Assembly (NCBI GenBank): GCA_934249275.1
Contig: CAKQKT010000014.1
Span: 1 to 26,291, forward strand
DNA from: an uncultured Sutterella sp.
Lineage (GTDB): Bacteria > Pseudomonadota > Gammaproteobacteria > Burkholderiales > Burkholderiaceae_F
DNA: 26,291 nt
Direction of reading: 5' to 3'
Below, piece by piece: positions 8,100-15,319 of this stretch. A program made the translations under genes and the position numbers. The notes under the pieces were generated by a model. That model ran no database searches and was not told where the DNA came from. It worked only from the letters and a program-made list of their open reading frames with translations. Each line of letters begins with the position of its first letter. Position 1 is the stretch's first letter.

Positions 8100-10385
8100 T
8101 CAGAGCCCTACATTGAGATCTGCGTCCGGATCGCCGCCATCGTCATATCGATAGGGCGCATCATCGTCAGGCGGCACATCGGGCGGCATGCCCGAGACGT
8201 CGTATTCTTTCATACTACTCAGTACAAAATCAACTTCGTTCACGGAATTTGCCTCAGGAAGATCCTCTGGAAGCCCTCCGGCGGATGCTTTGGCACTGCG
8301 CGCAACGCTTCTCGCGGCCAGCGCTTCACGCACAGCGTTCGTGGAAACTCGAGCCGGCTGCGAATCCTGCACCCCGGCAGCGGCCGCGGTCTCAGGCGCT
8401 CCGCGCAGAAAACGCTGAAGCTGAGCAATGATGGGATTCGAAGACAACGGTGCAGGCTCGTTGTCGGAAGACTTGTCAACCGCGTGCTGGCTCTCGAACC
8501 TTGCCTGATTCTCGACGCGCAGACGATACTCGCGCTCTGTCATGCGAGCCTCATTGGCCATGCGCTGCAGTTCGGCGCGACGATCATTGAGCCTTCGCAT
8601 TGCATCCATATCTCGCGCAGCATCATGCGCGAGCATCTCGATGCGGGCCTTCGTGCGCTCAAGTTCGAGTTCGATGAAGGCAATCCTCACCTCAAGACGC
8701 GCCCCCTCTTCGGGCGTGCCCGTCGAGAGCTCCTCGGCCAGGAGCCCTTCATAGTAGGCAATGCTGTCGCTCTGTGCGAGCCTCATGAGAAGAGAGGCGG
8801 GATTGACATGGCCGCCCTCCTCATCTTCTGCCGCAGCAGCCCGCCACACCTCAATGATGCGGCCTGCCGCAGGATGCGGACTTGCCAGGAATTCCTCTTC
8901 GATCGAATGACTGAATTCGCTCACCAGATGAGGATAGGAAAGGAAGCACTGCAGCATGCGCTCCCTGACGTCCTTGACGCGAACACGCGGTTCGGGAGCC
9001 GGCCTTGGCGACCAATTGGAAAAACGGCCGTCCCCGCGACGATTGAAGCCGTTGCGTCCCTTTTGCCAGCCCCCATCAGGAAACGGCCTTGACGTAACGG
9101 GCTGCGCCAATCCGTATTGACGCTCGATATCTTCGGCCTGAAGGCGGGCTATGCCTGCAAGCTCGCGAATGAACGCCAGACGCAGAATAGGCGCGTGCTG
9201 CATCGAAAGCACCCAGGGCTTGGCCTCAGCCACGACCTTGGCGCGCTCCTCGGCATACATGAGCTCCTTTCCGTCAAGCAAAAGGCGCTTCATAAAGTCA
9301 GTGAGACCGTATGACTTCTCGATCTGGCGTTCGAATCCTTCGGCGCCTTCAGCCTTGATAAGGCTGTCCGGATCATGTTCGGGCGGAAGAATGATGAACC
9401 CCGCCTTTTGAACGTCCGTAATGACGGGCAGGGCCGCCTCCAGCGCGCGACGCGCGGCCTTGCGGCCGGCGGCATCGCCGTCAAACGAAAAATAAACGCT
9501 GTCCGTAAGCTTGAAGAGCTTTCGGACATGTTCCGGCGTAATTGACGTGCCAAGAGCAGCGACCGCCTCTTCGAAGCCCGCCTGCGAAAGCTGGATCACA
9601 TCCATGTAGCCTTCGCAAACAATGGCTCGGCCCTTGCCGTAGATCGACTCGCGCCCTTCGAAATAACCGTAGAGCTCGCTTCCCTTGTGATAGATCGGAG
9701 TCTCGGGACTGTTCAGATACTTGGGCTGCTCGTCGCCATTCATCGTGCGAGCGCCAAAACCGATCACAAGTCCCTTGGCGTTGCGGATCGGGAACATGAT
9801 GCGTCCGCGGAACGCATCGTAGCGACGATCATTCCTGACGTTGACAAGCCCGCACTCCTCGAGCGCCTTGTCGGCATACTTCTCGCCAAAGAGCGACTGC
9901 AGAGGATGCCAATCGTCAGGCGAATAACCAAGTCCGAACTTCGCGGCCGTGGCCGCCGAAATCTGACGGTTCTTGAGATATTCGGACGCTCGAACGTTTT
10001 TCTTCAGCTGCTCCGTATAAAAAGCCGCCGCCTCTCCCATGTAGTCGGTCAGCGTACGGGCCTTTTCGCGTGCCTTGGTCTTTGCCGGAGAGCGGTCCTC
10101 GGGGACCTCCATCGAGTAGTAGCCCGCGAGCTTTCGGACCGCATCCGGAAATTCGAGCCCCTCGTACTTCATGATGAAGCCGATAGCATTGCCCGCCTCG
10201 CCGCAACCGAAGCACTTGAAGAACTGCTTCGTCTGACTCACGGAAAAAGACGGAGTCTTCTCCTTGTGGAAGGGACAGCAGCACATCCAGTTTCGCCCGG
10301 CCTTCTTCAGAGGAACGTAGCGATTGATCACGTCGACAATGTCGGCGCGCTCAAGCAGTCCTGTGATAAAGCCTTCGGGGATCAT
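8100..10385 (-). CDS. dnaG: DNA primase DnaG
   Basis: Primase of 761 aa that makes RNA primers at the replication fork. The CHC2 zinc finger is at the N-terminus (C37, H40, C58, C61). The RNA polymerase core carries the basic-cleft motifs FRGRIMFPI (192-200) and PKYLNSPETP (221-230). The TOPRIM centre has E258 in CEGYMD and D302/D304 in FDGDAAG. The C-terminal part (about 470-640) fits the DnaB-binding domain. After about residue 645 the protein continues with ~115 residues rich in Ala, Ser, Asp and Pro, ending in an acidic tail; E. coli DnaG is 581 aa. The ATG at 10385 has no clear ribosome binding site. It is preceded by the yqeY terminator, so it probably has its own promoter, and it is followed closely by the importer operon. 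Confidence 0.97.
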   Translation of the reverse strand: MIPEGFITGLLERADIVDVINRYVPLKKAGRNWMCCCPFHKEKTPSFSVSQTKQFFKCFGCGEAGNAIGFIMKYEGLEFPDAVRKLAGYYSMEVPEDRSPAKTKAREKARTLTDYMGEAAAFYTEQLKKNVRASEYLKNRQISAATAAKFGLGYSPDDWHPLQSLFGEKYADKALEECGLVNVRNDRRYDAFRGRIMFPIRNAKGLVIGFGARTMNGDEQPKYLNSPETPIYHKGSELYGYFEGRESIYGKGRAIVCEGYMDVIQLSQAGFEEAVAALGTSITPEHVRKLFKLTDSVYFSFDGDAAGRKAARRALEAALPVITDVQKAGFIILPPEHDPDSLIKAEGAEGFERQIEKSYGLTDFMKRLLLDGKELMYAEERAKVVAEAKPWVLSMQHAPILRLAFIRELAGIARLQAEDIERQYGLAQPVTSRPFPDGGWQKGRNGFNRRGDGRFSNWSPRPAPEPRVRVKDVRERMLQCFLSYPHLVSEFSHSIEEEFLASPHPAAGRIIEVWRAAAAEDEEGGHVNPASLLMRLAQSDSIAYYEGLLAEELSTGTPEEGARLEVRIAFIELELERTKARIEMLAHDAARDMDAMRRLNDRRAELQRMANEARMTEREYRLRVENQARFESQHAVDKSSDNEPAPLSSNPIIAQLQRFLRGAPETAAAAGVQDSQPARVSTNAVREALAARSVARSAKASAGGLPEDLPEANSVNEVDFVLSSMKEYDVSGMPPDVPPDDDAPYRYDDGGDPDADLNVGL

Positions 10386-10416
10386 GGATGATTGACTCGA
10401 AAAAAATAGCGTTAAT

Positions 10417-10435
10417 CGGCCGCAAGGCGCGGCCG
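10417..10435. other. Hairpin in the dnaG leader
   Basis: Perfect 7-bp stem CGGCCGC/GCGGCCG (10417-10423 with 10429-10435) with the loop AAGGC. On the minus strand a run of seven T follows about 10 nt later, too far for a standard terminator. It sits 32 nt before the dnaG start and could limit or protect the message. Confidence 0.4.
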
Positions 10436-10450
10436 CGAATGGAACTTTTG

Positions 10451-10456
10451 ATTATA
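10451..10456 (-). promoter_or_regulatory. Candidate -10 element of a dnaG promoter
   Basis: Perfect TATAAT on the minus strand, 66 nt before the dnaG start and downstream of the yqeY terminator. No good -35 hexamer is seen at 16-18 nt, so a factor-assisted promoter or a chance match are both possible. Confidence 0.35.
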
Positions 10457-10501
10457 GAGCCTGATGGCCCGGCCCCCTTTGATTTGAACTGCGGAGCCCA
10501 C

Positions 10502-10538
10502 AAAAAAGAAGGCCGCCCAAGAGAATCTCTTGAGCGGC
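10502..10538 (-). terminator. Intrinsic terminator between yqeY and dnaG
   Basis: 12-bp stem with one G-T pair (10512-10523 with 10527-10538, GCCGCTCAAGAG on the minus strand) and a 3-nt loop, followed by CTTCTTTTTTG. It divides rpsU-yqeY from dnaG, comparable in role to the internal terminator of the E. coli macromolecular synthesis operon. Confidence 0.85.
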
Positions 10539-10599
10539 ATTCCTGCGTTATGAACGTGCGGCTTAGAGCAGCCGCACCCGCCATGCAGTAGACGTCGAC

Positions 10600-11043
10600 T
10601 TAAGCAGTGAGCTTCGCCTTGACGAGAGCGCTGACCTTGCCCATATCGGCACGGCCGGTCACCTTCGGCTTGACGATCGCCATCACCTTGCCCATCGCAG
10701 CCATGCCCGTCGCGCCGACTTCGGCAACGGCGGCATCAATGACAGCGGCGATCTCTTCGTCGGAAAGGCCCTTCGGGAGATACGCTTCGAGCACCTTGAT
10801 TTCGGCCGCTTCCTTTTCAGCGAGATCCTGACGGTTGCCCGCCACATACTGCTGCACGGAATCCTGACGCTGCTTGACCATCTTGGCGATCACCGAGAGG
10901 ATCAGGGCATCGTCGGCCTCGATCTGTTCGTCGACCTCACGCTGCTTGATTGCGGCAAGGAGCAAACGAATCGTGCTCAGACTTGCCGCGTCATGCGCAC
11001 GCATGGCAGCCTTCATATCTTCGCGGATTCTGTCCTTAATCAT
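10600..11043 (-). CDS. yqeY: GatB/YqeY domain-containing protein
   Basis: Small protein of 147 aa resembling the tail domain of GatB, the tRNA-dependent amidotransferase subunit. Its exact role is unsettled; a link to tRNA or translation is assumed from that domain. Seen: the N-terminus MIKDRIREDMKAAMRAHD, the central LLLAAIKQREVDEQ and a C-terminal segment ending GRADMGKVSALVKAKL. The ATG at 11043 is chosen because AAGG is six bases upstream; the ATG at 11049 directly abuts that site. It lies between rpsU and dnaG, its usual place in proteobacteria, and ends in a strong terminator. Confidence 0.92.
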   Translation of the reverse strand: MIKDRIREDMKAAMRAHDAASLSTIRLLLAAIKQREVDEQIEADDALILSVIAKMVKQRQDSVQQYVAGNRQDLAEKEAAEIKVLEAYLPKGLSDEEIAAVIDAAVAEVGATGMAAMGKVMAIVKPKVTGRADMGKVSALVKAKLTA

Positions 11044-11085
11044 CACCATCCTTCGTGAGGAAAAATTGTTTGTCTGTAGAGCTTT

Positions 11086-11109
11086 GTGCTGTCGCCCAAC
11101 CGACAGCAC
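11086..11109. other. Hairpin in the rpsU-yqeY spacer
   Basis: Perfect 9-bp stem GTGCTGTCG/CGACAGCAC (11086-11094 with 11101-11109) and the loop CCCAAC. There is no T-tract on either strand, so it is not a standard terminator. It may be an RNA-processing or stability element separating the abundant rpsU message from yqeY. Confidence 0.5.
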
Positions 11110-11155
11110 GGGGATCGGTGGCCTTCAGCCGCCAACGCCCGAGCAGAAACTCAAA

Positions 11156-11368
11156 TTAGTAGAGCTTCTTGGGGAGCATCATGCTGCGCAGGCGCTTGTA
11201 GTGGCGCTTGACGGCAGCAGCCTTCTTACGCTTACGTTCAGCGGTGGGCTTTTCGTAGAACTCGCGAGCGCGGAGTTCGGTAAGGAGACCAGACTTTTCG
11301 ATGGTGCGCTTGAAGCGGCGGAGGGCAACTTCAAACGGTTCGTTTTCTTTAACGCGGATAGTAGGCAT
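11156..11368 (-). CDS. rpsU: 30S ribosomal protein S21
   Basis: S21 of 70 aa, the usual length, starting [21 protein letters not shown] and ending with the basic [12 protein letters not shown]. It sits at the platform of the small subunit and helps initiation on messenger RNA. It is the first gene of the rpsU-yqeY-dnaG series and is divergent from tsaD. The ATG is preceded by AGG at six bases, a weak ribosome binding site. Confidence 0.97.
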   Translation of the reverse strand: MPTIRVKENEPFEVALRRFKRTIEKSGLLTELRAREFYEKPTAERKRKKAAAVKRHYKRLRSMMLPKKLY

Positions 11369-11382
11369 TAGAACCTAACCTC

Positions 11383-11411
11383 AGTAAACAGTGTGATGAC
11401 CCGGAAATCAA
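11383..11411 (-). promoter_or_regulatory. Candidate rpsU promoter
   Basis: On the minus strand, TTGATT (11406-11411), a 17-nt spacer and TTTACT (11383-11388). The predicted start would be only about 7-8 nt before the ATG of rpsU. Each hexamer has four of six consensus bases. Confidence 0.3.
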
Positions 11412-11583
11412 ATTAAAAGCCTCCGGCATCTCTGGTTCCGGGACAAGAGACGGAGGATGCAATCGAGCACAGACAGCCCCAAATTGAAGCCGTCCGAATG
11501 TCGAGTCCGGCATTTTGACATAAAACACCCGGAAAATTCAAACCGAAGCGCCATTTTTTTGCACGCCTGCCTCAAAAAGGCTC

Positions 11584-11589
11584 TAGAAT
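11584..11589 (+). promoter_or_regulatory. Candidate -10 element of tsaD
   Basis: TAGAAT (five of six consensus bases) ends 10 nt before the tsaD ATG. TTGCAC at 11559-11564 could be the -35, but the spacer is 19 nt. Transcription from here would give a message with almost no leader, which fits the absence of a ribosome binding site before tsaD. Confidence 0.35.
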
Positions 11590-11599
11590 TTTCGGCACT

Positions 11600-12631
11600 A
11601 TGCTAGTTCTCGGTATTGAATCCTCCTGCGACGAGACGGGAGCCGCCCTTATTTCAGACAAGGACGGCCTCCTCGCAGACGCCCTTTACTCCCAGATCGA
11701 CATGCACCGCGCCTACGGCGGCGTCGTTCCCGAACTTGCGAGCCGCGACCACATTCGTCGTGCCGTCGCACTCGTTGACGAAGTGCTCGTCAAGGCCGGC
11801 AAGTCCCGCGAAGACATCGACGCCATCGCCGTAACTGAAGGCCCGGGCCTTGCAGGTGCGCTTCTCGCCGGCGCAGGCGTTGCCCACGCCATCGGTTGGG
11901 CTCTCGACATTCCCGTGCTCGGCGTGCATCACCTCGAAGGCCATCTGCTTGCCGCCCGCCTCTCCGATCCGGCTCCCGAATTTCCATTCCTCGCCCTGCT
12001 CGTCTCGGGCGGCCACACTCAGATCATGAAGGTGGAAAAATTCGGCAGCTACGAGCTTCTCGGACAAACGCTCGACGACGCTGCCGGCGAAGCCTTCGAC
12101 AAGACGGCTCAGCTTCTCGGCCTCCCGTATCCGGGCGGTCCTGCGGTTTCCGCCCTGGCCGAAGAAGGCGAACCGGGCGCTATTGAACTTGCCCGCCCGA
12201 TGATCCACGCACCGAATCTCGACATGAGCTTCTCGGGACTCAAGACCTCCGTGCTCACCGCAGTTCAGAATGCACCCGACCCCAAGGACGAAACCTTCCG
12301 ACGCAATCTTGCACGCGGCTTTGTGGACGCGCTTGTGGATGTTCTCGCCGCCAAGCTTGTGCGCGCGATGAAGCAGACCGGACTTCGAAACGTCGTCGTC
12401 GCCGGCGGCGTCTCCGCCAATCGACAGCTCAGGCAGCGCCTCACCTCCGAAGTGCGCCGTCGCCGCGGCACGATCTTCTATCCGCCCATGCGTCTTTGCA
12501 CGGACAACGGCGCAATGATCGCGGCAGCAGGGCTCGCACGCCTTGAAAGCATGCCGCAGGAAGAGCTCGAGAAACTCAAGGCAAAGCGAAGCTTCGGCGT
12601 CAACCCGCGCTGGCAGCTCTCAAGCCTCTGA
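11600..12631 (+). CDS. tsaD: tRNA N6-threonylcarbamoyltransferase TsaD
   Basis: Catalytic subunit of 343 aa that, with TsaB and TsaE, transfers threonylcarbamoyl to A37 of ANN-decoding tRNAs. The N-terminus [14 protein letters not shown] is canonical. The metal-binding HxxxH is present (H111 and H115 in HHLEGH), as are SGGHTQ (136-141) and the late [13 protein letters not shown] segment. Length matches the family. No ribosome binding site precedes the ATG; the upstream bases are TTTTCGGCACT. It is divergent from rpsU across 231 nt, the usual arrangement in betaproteobacteria, and ends at a bidirectional terminator. Confidence 0.97.
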   Translation: MLVLGIESSCDETGAALISDKDGLLADALYSQIDMHRAYGGVVPELASRDHIRRAVALVDEVLVKAGKSREDIDAIAVTEGPGLAGALLAGAGVAHAIGWALDIPVLGVHHLEGHLLAARLSDPAPEFPFLALLVSGGHTQIMKVEKFGSYELLGQTLDDAAGEAFDKTAQLLGLPYPGGPAVSALAEEGEPGAIELARPMIHAPNLDMSFSGLKTSVLTAVQNAPDPKDETFRRNLARGFVDALVDVLAAKLVRAMKQTGLRNVVVAGGVSANRQLRQRLTSEVRRRRGTIFYPPMRLCTDNGAMIAAAGLARLESMPQEELEKLKAKRSFGVNPRWQLSSL

Positions 12632-12656
12632 AGTTCGGCCTTCCATCGCCACTAAC

Positions 12657-12697
12657 AAAAAAGGATTCGCATCCATTACTGAATGCGGATCCTTTTT
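12657..12697. terminator. Bidirectional terminator between tsaD and ybaK
   Basis: 11-bp stem with one G-T pair (AGGATTCGCAT at 12662-12672 with ATGCGGATCCT at 12683-12693), an A-run before it and a T-run after it. It can therefore serve both converging genes. Confidence 0.85.
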
Positions 12698-12731
12698 ATT
12701 TCATGCCGTCCAAGCGGCCGGAACCCAAAAC

Positions 12732-13226
12732 CTATTCCTCATTTGCGCAGTCAACCGGAACAGCTCCAAGAACGTCAACAAGGATCTTCGGATCAATGCC
12801 GACCTGATAGCCGCGGCGTCCGCCGTTGATGAAGATGTGGTCAAGATCGAGAATCGTCTTCTGCACATAAACGGGCATCTTCTTTCTGGTTCCGAAAGGA
12901 CTGGTTCCGCCCACCATGTACCCGGAATTTCGCTGAGCCTGTTCAGGCTTGCAGGGGGCAATATGCTTGACGCCCACCTGACGAGCCAGATTCTTGGTGG
13001 ACACTTCGCAATCGCCGTGCATGAGAATAACGAGCGGCTTGGCGTGCTCATCCTCCATGATGAGCGTCTTGATCACATGGTGATGATCGATCCCGCAGGA
13101 CGAGGCGGCAAGCGCCGTTCCGCCATGCTCCACATATTCGTAGGACTTTTCCTCAAACGGAATCTTATGCTGCTTGAGCCACTGGGTTGCCGGCGTCAAG
13201 CTTTGATGCTTCTCTTTCGTACTCAT
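12732..13226 (-). CDS. ybaK: YbaK/EbsC-family aminoacyl-tRNA deacylase
   Basis: Trans-editing protein of 164 aa. In E. coli, YbaK hydrolyses Cys-tRNA(Pro) mischarged by prolyl-tRNA synthetase. The family signatures are visible: the Lys of the VIKTLIME segment, the GDCEVSTKNLAR region and the GYMVGGTSPFGTRKKMPVYV loop, with SPFG and the following basic residues typical of YbaK rather than ProXp-ala. The ATG at 13226 is preceded by GAAAG, a weak site. It is convergent with tsaD and lies downstream of ispH, with a separate weak promoter candidate. Confidence 0.92.
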   Translation of the reverse strand: MSTKEKHQSLTPATQWLKQHKIPFEEKSYEYVEHGGTALAASSCGIDHHHVIKTLIMEDEHAKPLVILMHGDCEVSTKNLARQVGVKHIAPCKPEQAQRNSGYMVGGTSPFGTRKKMPVYVQKTILDLDHIFINGGRRGYQVGIDPKILVDVLGAVPVDCANEE

Positions 13227-13247
13227 TTTCTTTCAATGTGCCTTTCT

Positions 13248-13253
13248 TATATA
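13248..13253 (-). promoter_or_regulatory. Candidate -10 element of ybaK
   Basis: TATATA on the minus strand, 22 nt before the ybaK start. No clear -35 partner is seen. Upstream lies a 10-bp stem with a 2-nt bulge (13268-13277 with 13294-13305) that could be the end of the ispH transcript, but it has only a weak T-tract. Confidence 0.3.
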
Positions 13254-13358
13254 GGAAGCGGAAAGCAGGATTGTGCCCGACACAGGAGAGGCCGGCACAC
13301 AATCCCTTCACCACCCATGCCCAAGCGCAAAGCGCGAGGGCGACTTTACCAATAAGGC

Positions 13359-14300
13359 TCAGTCGTTCTCCTCATCCCGCAACCCCTTCGGAAGCGGGAA
13401 GACGACGTTTTCCTCAACGCCTTCAAGCGCCACGGCAGGCTCGGCATTGAGATTGGCCTCCAGATAGCGGAGCACCCCCTGCACAAGAGACTCGGGCGCA
13501 GAAGCGCCGGCCGTAATGCCGACGCAGCCGACGCCGTCAAACCACTTGGGATCGATATGCTCGGCCGTATCGACCAGATAGGCGCGCGTGCCCTCGCGTT
13601 CGGCAACTTCACGAAGGCGGTTGGAATTGGAGCTCGTGGCGGAACCGATCACCAGCACAATGTCGACGCCAGAACGTGCGAGCAGCTTGACGGCTTCCTG
13701 CCTGTTGGTCGTGGCATAGCAGATGTCCTGACGCTTGGGCTCTTGAATGAAGGGAAAGCGATGACGCAGCGCATCGATCACGGCCTGGCTGTCGTCGGCG
13801 CTGATCGTCGTTTGAGTGACATAGGCGAGAGAATCGTCATCCGTATAGGGAAGCGCCGCCACGTCGTCCGTGTTCTCCACAAGCTCAATGCCTCCGTCAA
13901 CCTGCCCCATCGTGCCTTCGACTTCGGGATGGCCGGCATGTCCGATCATCAGAACCGTGCGGCCTTCGGCGCGCATGCGCGCAACTTCGCGATGGACCTT
14001 GGTGACAAGCGGACAGGTGGCGTCAAAAACGCGGACCCCCCTGCGTTCCGCCTCCTCGGATACCGCCCGCGGCACGCCGTGGGCAGAAAAAACCACCGTA
14101 GCGCCCTCAGGCACTTCAGCAAGATTGTCGACAAAGACCGCGCCTCGGTCGCGCAGATTGTTGACGACCGTGCGGTTGTGCACGATCTCATGCCTTACAT
14201 AGATGGGCGCGCCGTAAATGGCAAGCGCACGTTCGACAATGGCGATTGCACGCGTAACGCCCGCGCAAAAGCCGCGCGGCTGGGCAAGAAGAACCTTCAT
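13359..14300 (-). CDS. ispH: 4-hydroxy-3-methylbut-2-enyl diphosphate reductase IspH
   Basis: Iron-sulfur enzyme of 313 aa that makes IPP and DMAPP in the last step of the MEP isoprenoid pathway. Cluster cysteines are seen at C12 (RGFCAG), C96 (DATCPLV) and C194 (DICYATTNR). Substrate-binding H41, H74 (SAHGV), H124 and E126 (GHPEVEGT) are also present. The start at 14300 matches the family N-terminus [15 protein letters not shown] start three codons earlier (14309) lies just two bases from GAGG and cannot be excluded. The frame stays open further upstream, but without family similarity. The gene is divergent from rpmB. Confidence 0.96.
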   Translation of the reverse strand: MKVLLAQPRGFCAGVTRAIAIVERALAIYGAPIYVRHEIVHNRTVVNNLRDRGAVFVDNLAEVPEGATVVFSAHGVPRAVSEEAERRGVRVFDATCPLVTKVHREVARMRAEGRTVLMIGHAGHPEVEGTMGQVDGGIELVENTDDVAALPYTDDDSLAYVTQTTISADDSQAVIDALRHRFPFIQEPKRQDICYATTNRQEAVKLLARSGVDIVLVIGSATSSNSNRLREVAEREGTRAYLVDTAEHIDPKWFDGVGCVGITAGASAPESLVQGVLRYLEANLNAEPAVALEGVEENVVFPLPKGLRDEEND

Positions 14301-14451
14301 GGCTGTCATTTCCTCATGACTGACTTGGCTTGTCGGCGGCCGCAGGCGCAATTCCGCGAACTCCGGGAAGGCTCGAGCGATTTCCGCGCTCAAACCTCCG
14401 AATGCCGCTTACACGCGTGCGGACGAAAAAATTTTCCACTAAGTCTAAAGT

Positions 14452-14479
14452 TTTTTAGGAAAATCCGCACACGCATCAA
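14452..14479 (-). promoter_or_regulatory. Candidate ispH promoter
   Basis: On the minus strand, TTGATG (14474-14479), a 16-nt spacer and TAAAAA (14452-14457), about 150 nt upstream of the ispH start. Each hexamer has four of six consensus bases. Confidence 0.3.
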
Positions 14480-14612
14480 AAAAAACGGGTAGAATGCGCT
14501 CCACGCTCGAATCTGCGCACTGCCGACTCCCTGTACTGACACAGTGGGGCGTCAGCCTTTCATGCGGTGAAAAACACCGCAGGGATTGGTGGCATGCGAT
14601 CATGATGAGGCG

Positions 14613-14618
14613 TATAAT
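14613..14618 (+). promoter_or_regulatory. Candidate rpmB-rpmG promoter (-10)
   Basis: Perfect TATAAT, about 80 nt before rpmB. The -35 position at 17 nt reads TGGCAT, a poor match. The leader would be about 75 nt, ending in a good ribosome binding site. Confidence 0.45.
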
Positions 14619-14698
14619 TTCACTTTTATGCGCTCGCGTGGCTGCCCGAGAGGGACTGGCCTGCGAGATGTTTTATTTTCATTTCACTGGAGTTAGAG

Positions 14699-14932
14699 AT
14701 GGCACGAGTGTGTCAAGTCACCGGTAAGGCGCCGATGGTCGGCCATCACGTCTCGCACGCGAACAACAAGACCAAGCGTCGTTTTATGCCCAATCTGCAG
14801 TACCGCCGTTTCTGGGTTGAAAGCGAAAACCGTTGGGTTCGTCTGCGTTTGACGACGGCTGGCCTTCGTACGGTTGATAAGATTGGTATTGATGCGGTTC
14901 TGGCGGACCTCCGCGCCCGCGGCGAAATCTAA
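14699..14932 (+). CDS. rpmB: 50S ribosomal protein L28
   Basis: L28 of 77 aa, the typical proteobacterial length. It begins [20 protein letters not shown] and contains [11 protein letters not shown] and the [15 protein letters not shown] segment. GGAG lies six bases before the ATG. It forms a two-gene operon with rpmG, 16 nt downstream, the standard L28-L33 pair of proteobacteria. Confidence 0.97.
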   Translation: MARVCQVTGKAPMVGHHVSHANNKTKRRFMPNLQYRRFWVESENRWVRLRLTTAGLRTVDKIGIDAVLADLRARGEI

Positions 14933-14948
14933 TTAAGGGAGTTTCACC

Positions 14949-15116
14949 ATGGCGAAAGGCGCTCGCGAAAAGATCAAGCTTGAATCCACGGCCGGTACCG
15001 GTCATTTTTACACCACCACCAAGAACAAGAAGACCTCTTCCGGTAAGATGGAAATCTCCAAGTTCGACCCGGTGGCTCGCAAGCACGTGATCTACAAGGA
15101 AACGAAGCTCAAGTAA
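14949..15116 (+). CDS. rpmG: 50S ribosomal protein L33
   Basis: L33 of 55 aa, full length for the family. It begins [20 protein letters not shown] and ends [14 protein letters not shown]. It lacks the paired zinc-binding cysteines, so it is the zinc-free form. The ATG has GGGAG seven bases upstream and starts 16 nt after rpmB, so the two are co-transcribed. An intrinsic terminator follows 26 nt after the stop codon. Confidence 0.96.
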   Translation: MAKGAREKIKLESTAGTGHFYTTTKNKKTSSGKMEISKFDPVARKHVIYKETKLK

Positions 15117-15137
15117 TTTGAGTCTTTCGATTCGGCG

Positions 15138-15172
15138 AAAAAGCTCGGCATTTTTAATCGGCCGGGCTTTTT
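15138..15172 (+). terminator. Intrinsic terminator of rpmB-rpmG
   Basis: 8-bp stem with one G-T pair (AGCTCGGC at 15142-15149 with GCCGGGCT at 15161-15168), an 11-nt loop, an A-run before it and TTTTTG after it. Confidence 0.8.
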
Positions 15173-15180
15173 GCTTATCC

Positions 15181-15238
15181 GGAGACTGCAAAAGTCTCCG
15201 TCCAAGCCCTCGGCTTCACACGAAGTCCGAGGGCTTGG
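15181..15238. other. Pair of strong hairpins after the rpmG terminator
   Basis: The first hairpin is GGAGACT/AGTCTCC (15181-15187 with 15193-15199). The second is a 12-bp perfect stem CCAAGCCCTCGG/CCGAGGGCTTGG (15202-15213 with 15227-15238), extended by four inner pairs with a one-base bulge. Neither has a T-tract on either strand. Function unknown; they may be backup termination or 3'-end stability elements. Confidence 0.6.
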
Positions 15239-15252
15239 CATTCTCAGGCAAG

Positions 15253-15288
15253 AAAAAACCGCCGCATCCAAACCGGAAGGCGGCGGTT
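15253..15288 (-). terminator. Intrinsic terminator of the RsmB-type methyltransferase gene
   Basis: Perfect 9-bp stem AACCGCCGC/GCGGCGGTT (15257-15265 with 15280-15288). On the minus strand it is followed by a T-run (TTTTTT overlapping the stem end, 15253-15258). It lies about 30 nt after the stop codon. Confidence 0.8.
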
Positions 15289-15319
15289 CTTGTCGTCATG
15301 AACGACACTCTAAGGCATC

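Larger units (their letters stand above)
14301..14698. other. Divergent regulatory region between ispH and rpmB
   Basis: This 398-nt gap holds promoter candidates for both genes (14452-14479 minus, 14613-14618 plus). It also has two hairpins on the rpmB side: CTGAC/GTCAG (14535-14539 with 14551-14555) and TGCGGTG/CACCGCA (14563-14569 with 14575-14581). Both hairpins lie upstream of the TATAAT. No convincing gene or tRNA is visible. Confidence 0.5.

Noticed and set aside
13268..13305. Inverted repeat GGATTGTGCC/GGCACACAATCC downstream of ispH
   Set aside because: As an ispH terminator it lacks a T-tract and has a 2-nt bulge, so I mention it only under ybaK and do not call a terminator.
14494..14727. 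77-codon frame overlapping the rpmB start
   Set aside because: It crosses the TATAAT promoter candidate and ends inside rpmB in another frame, with no recognisable similarity.
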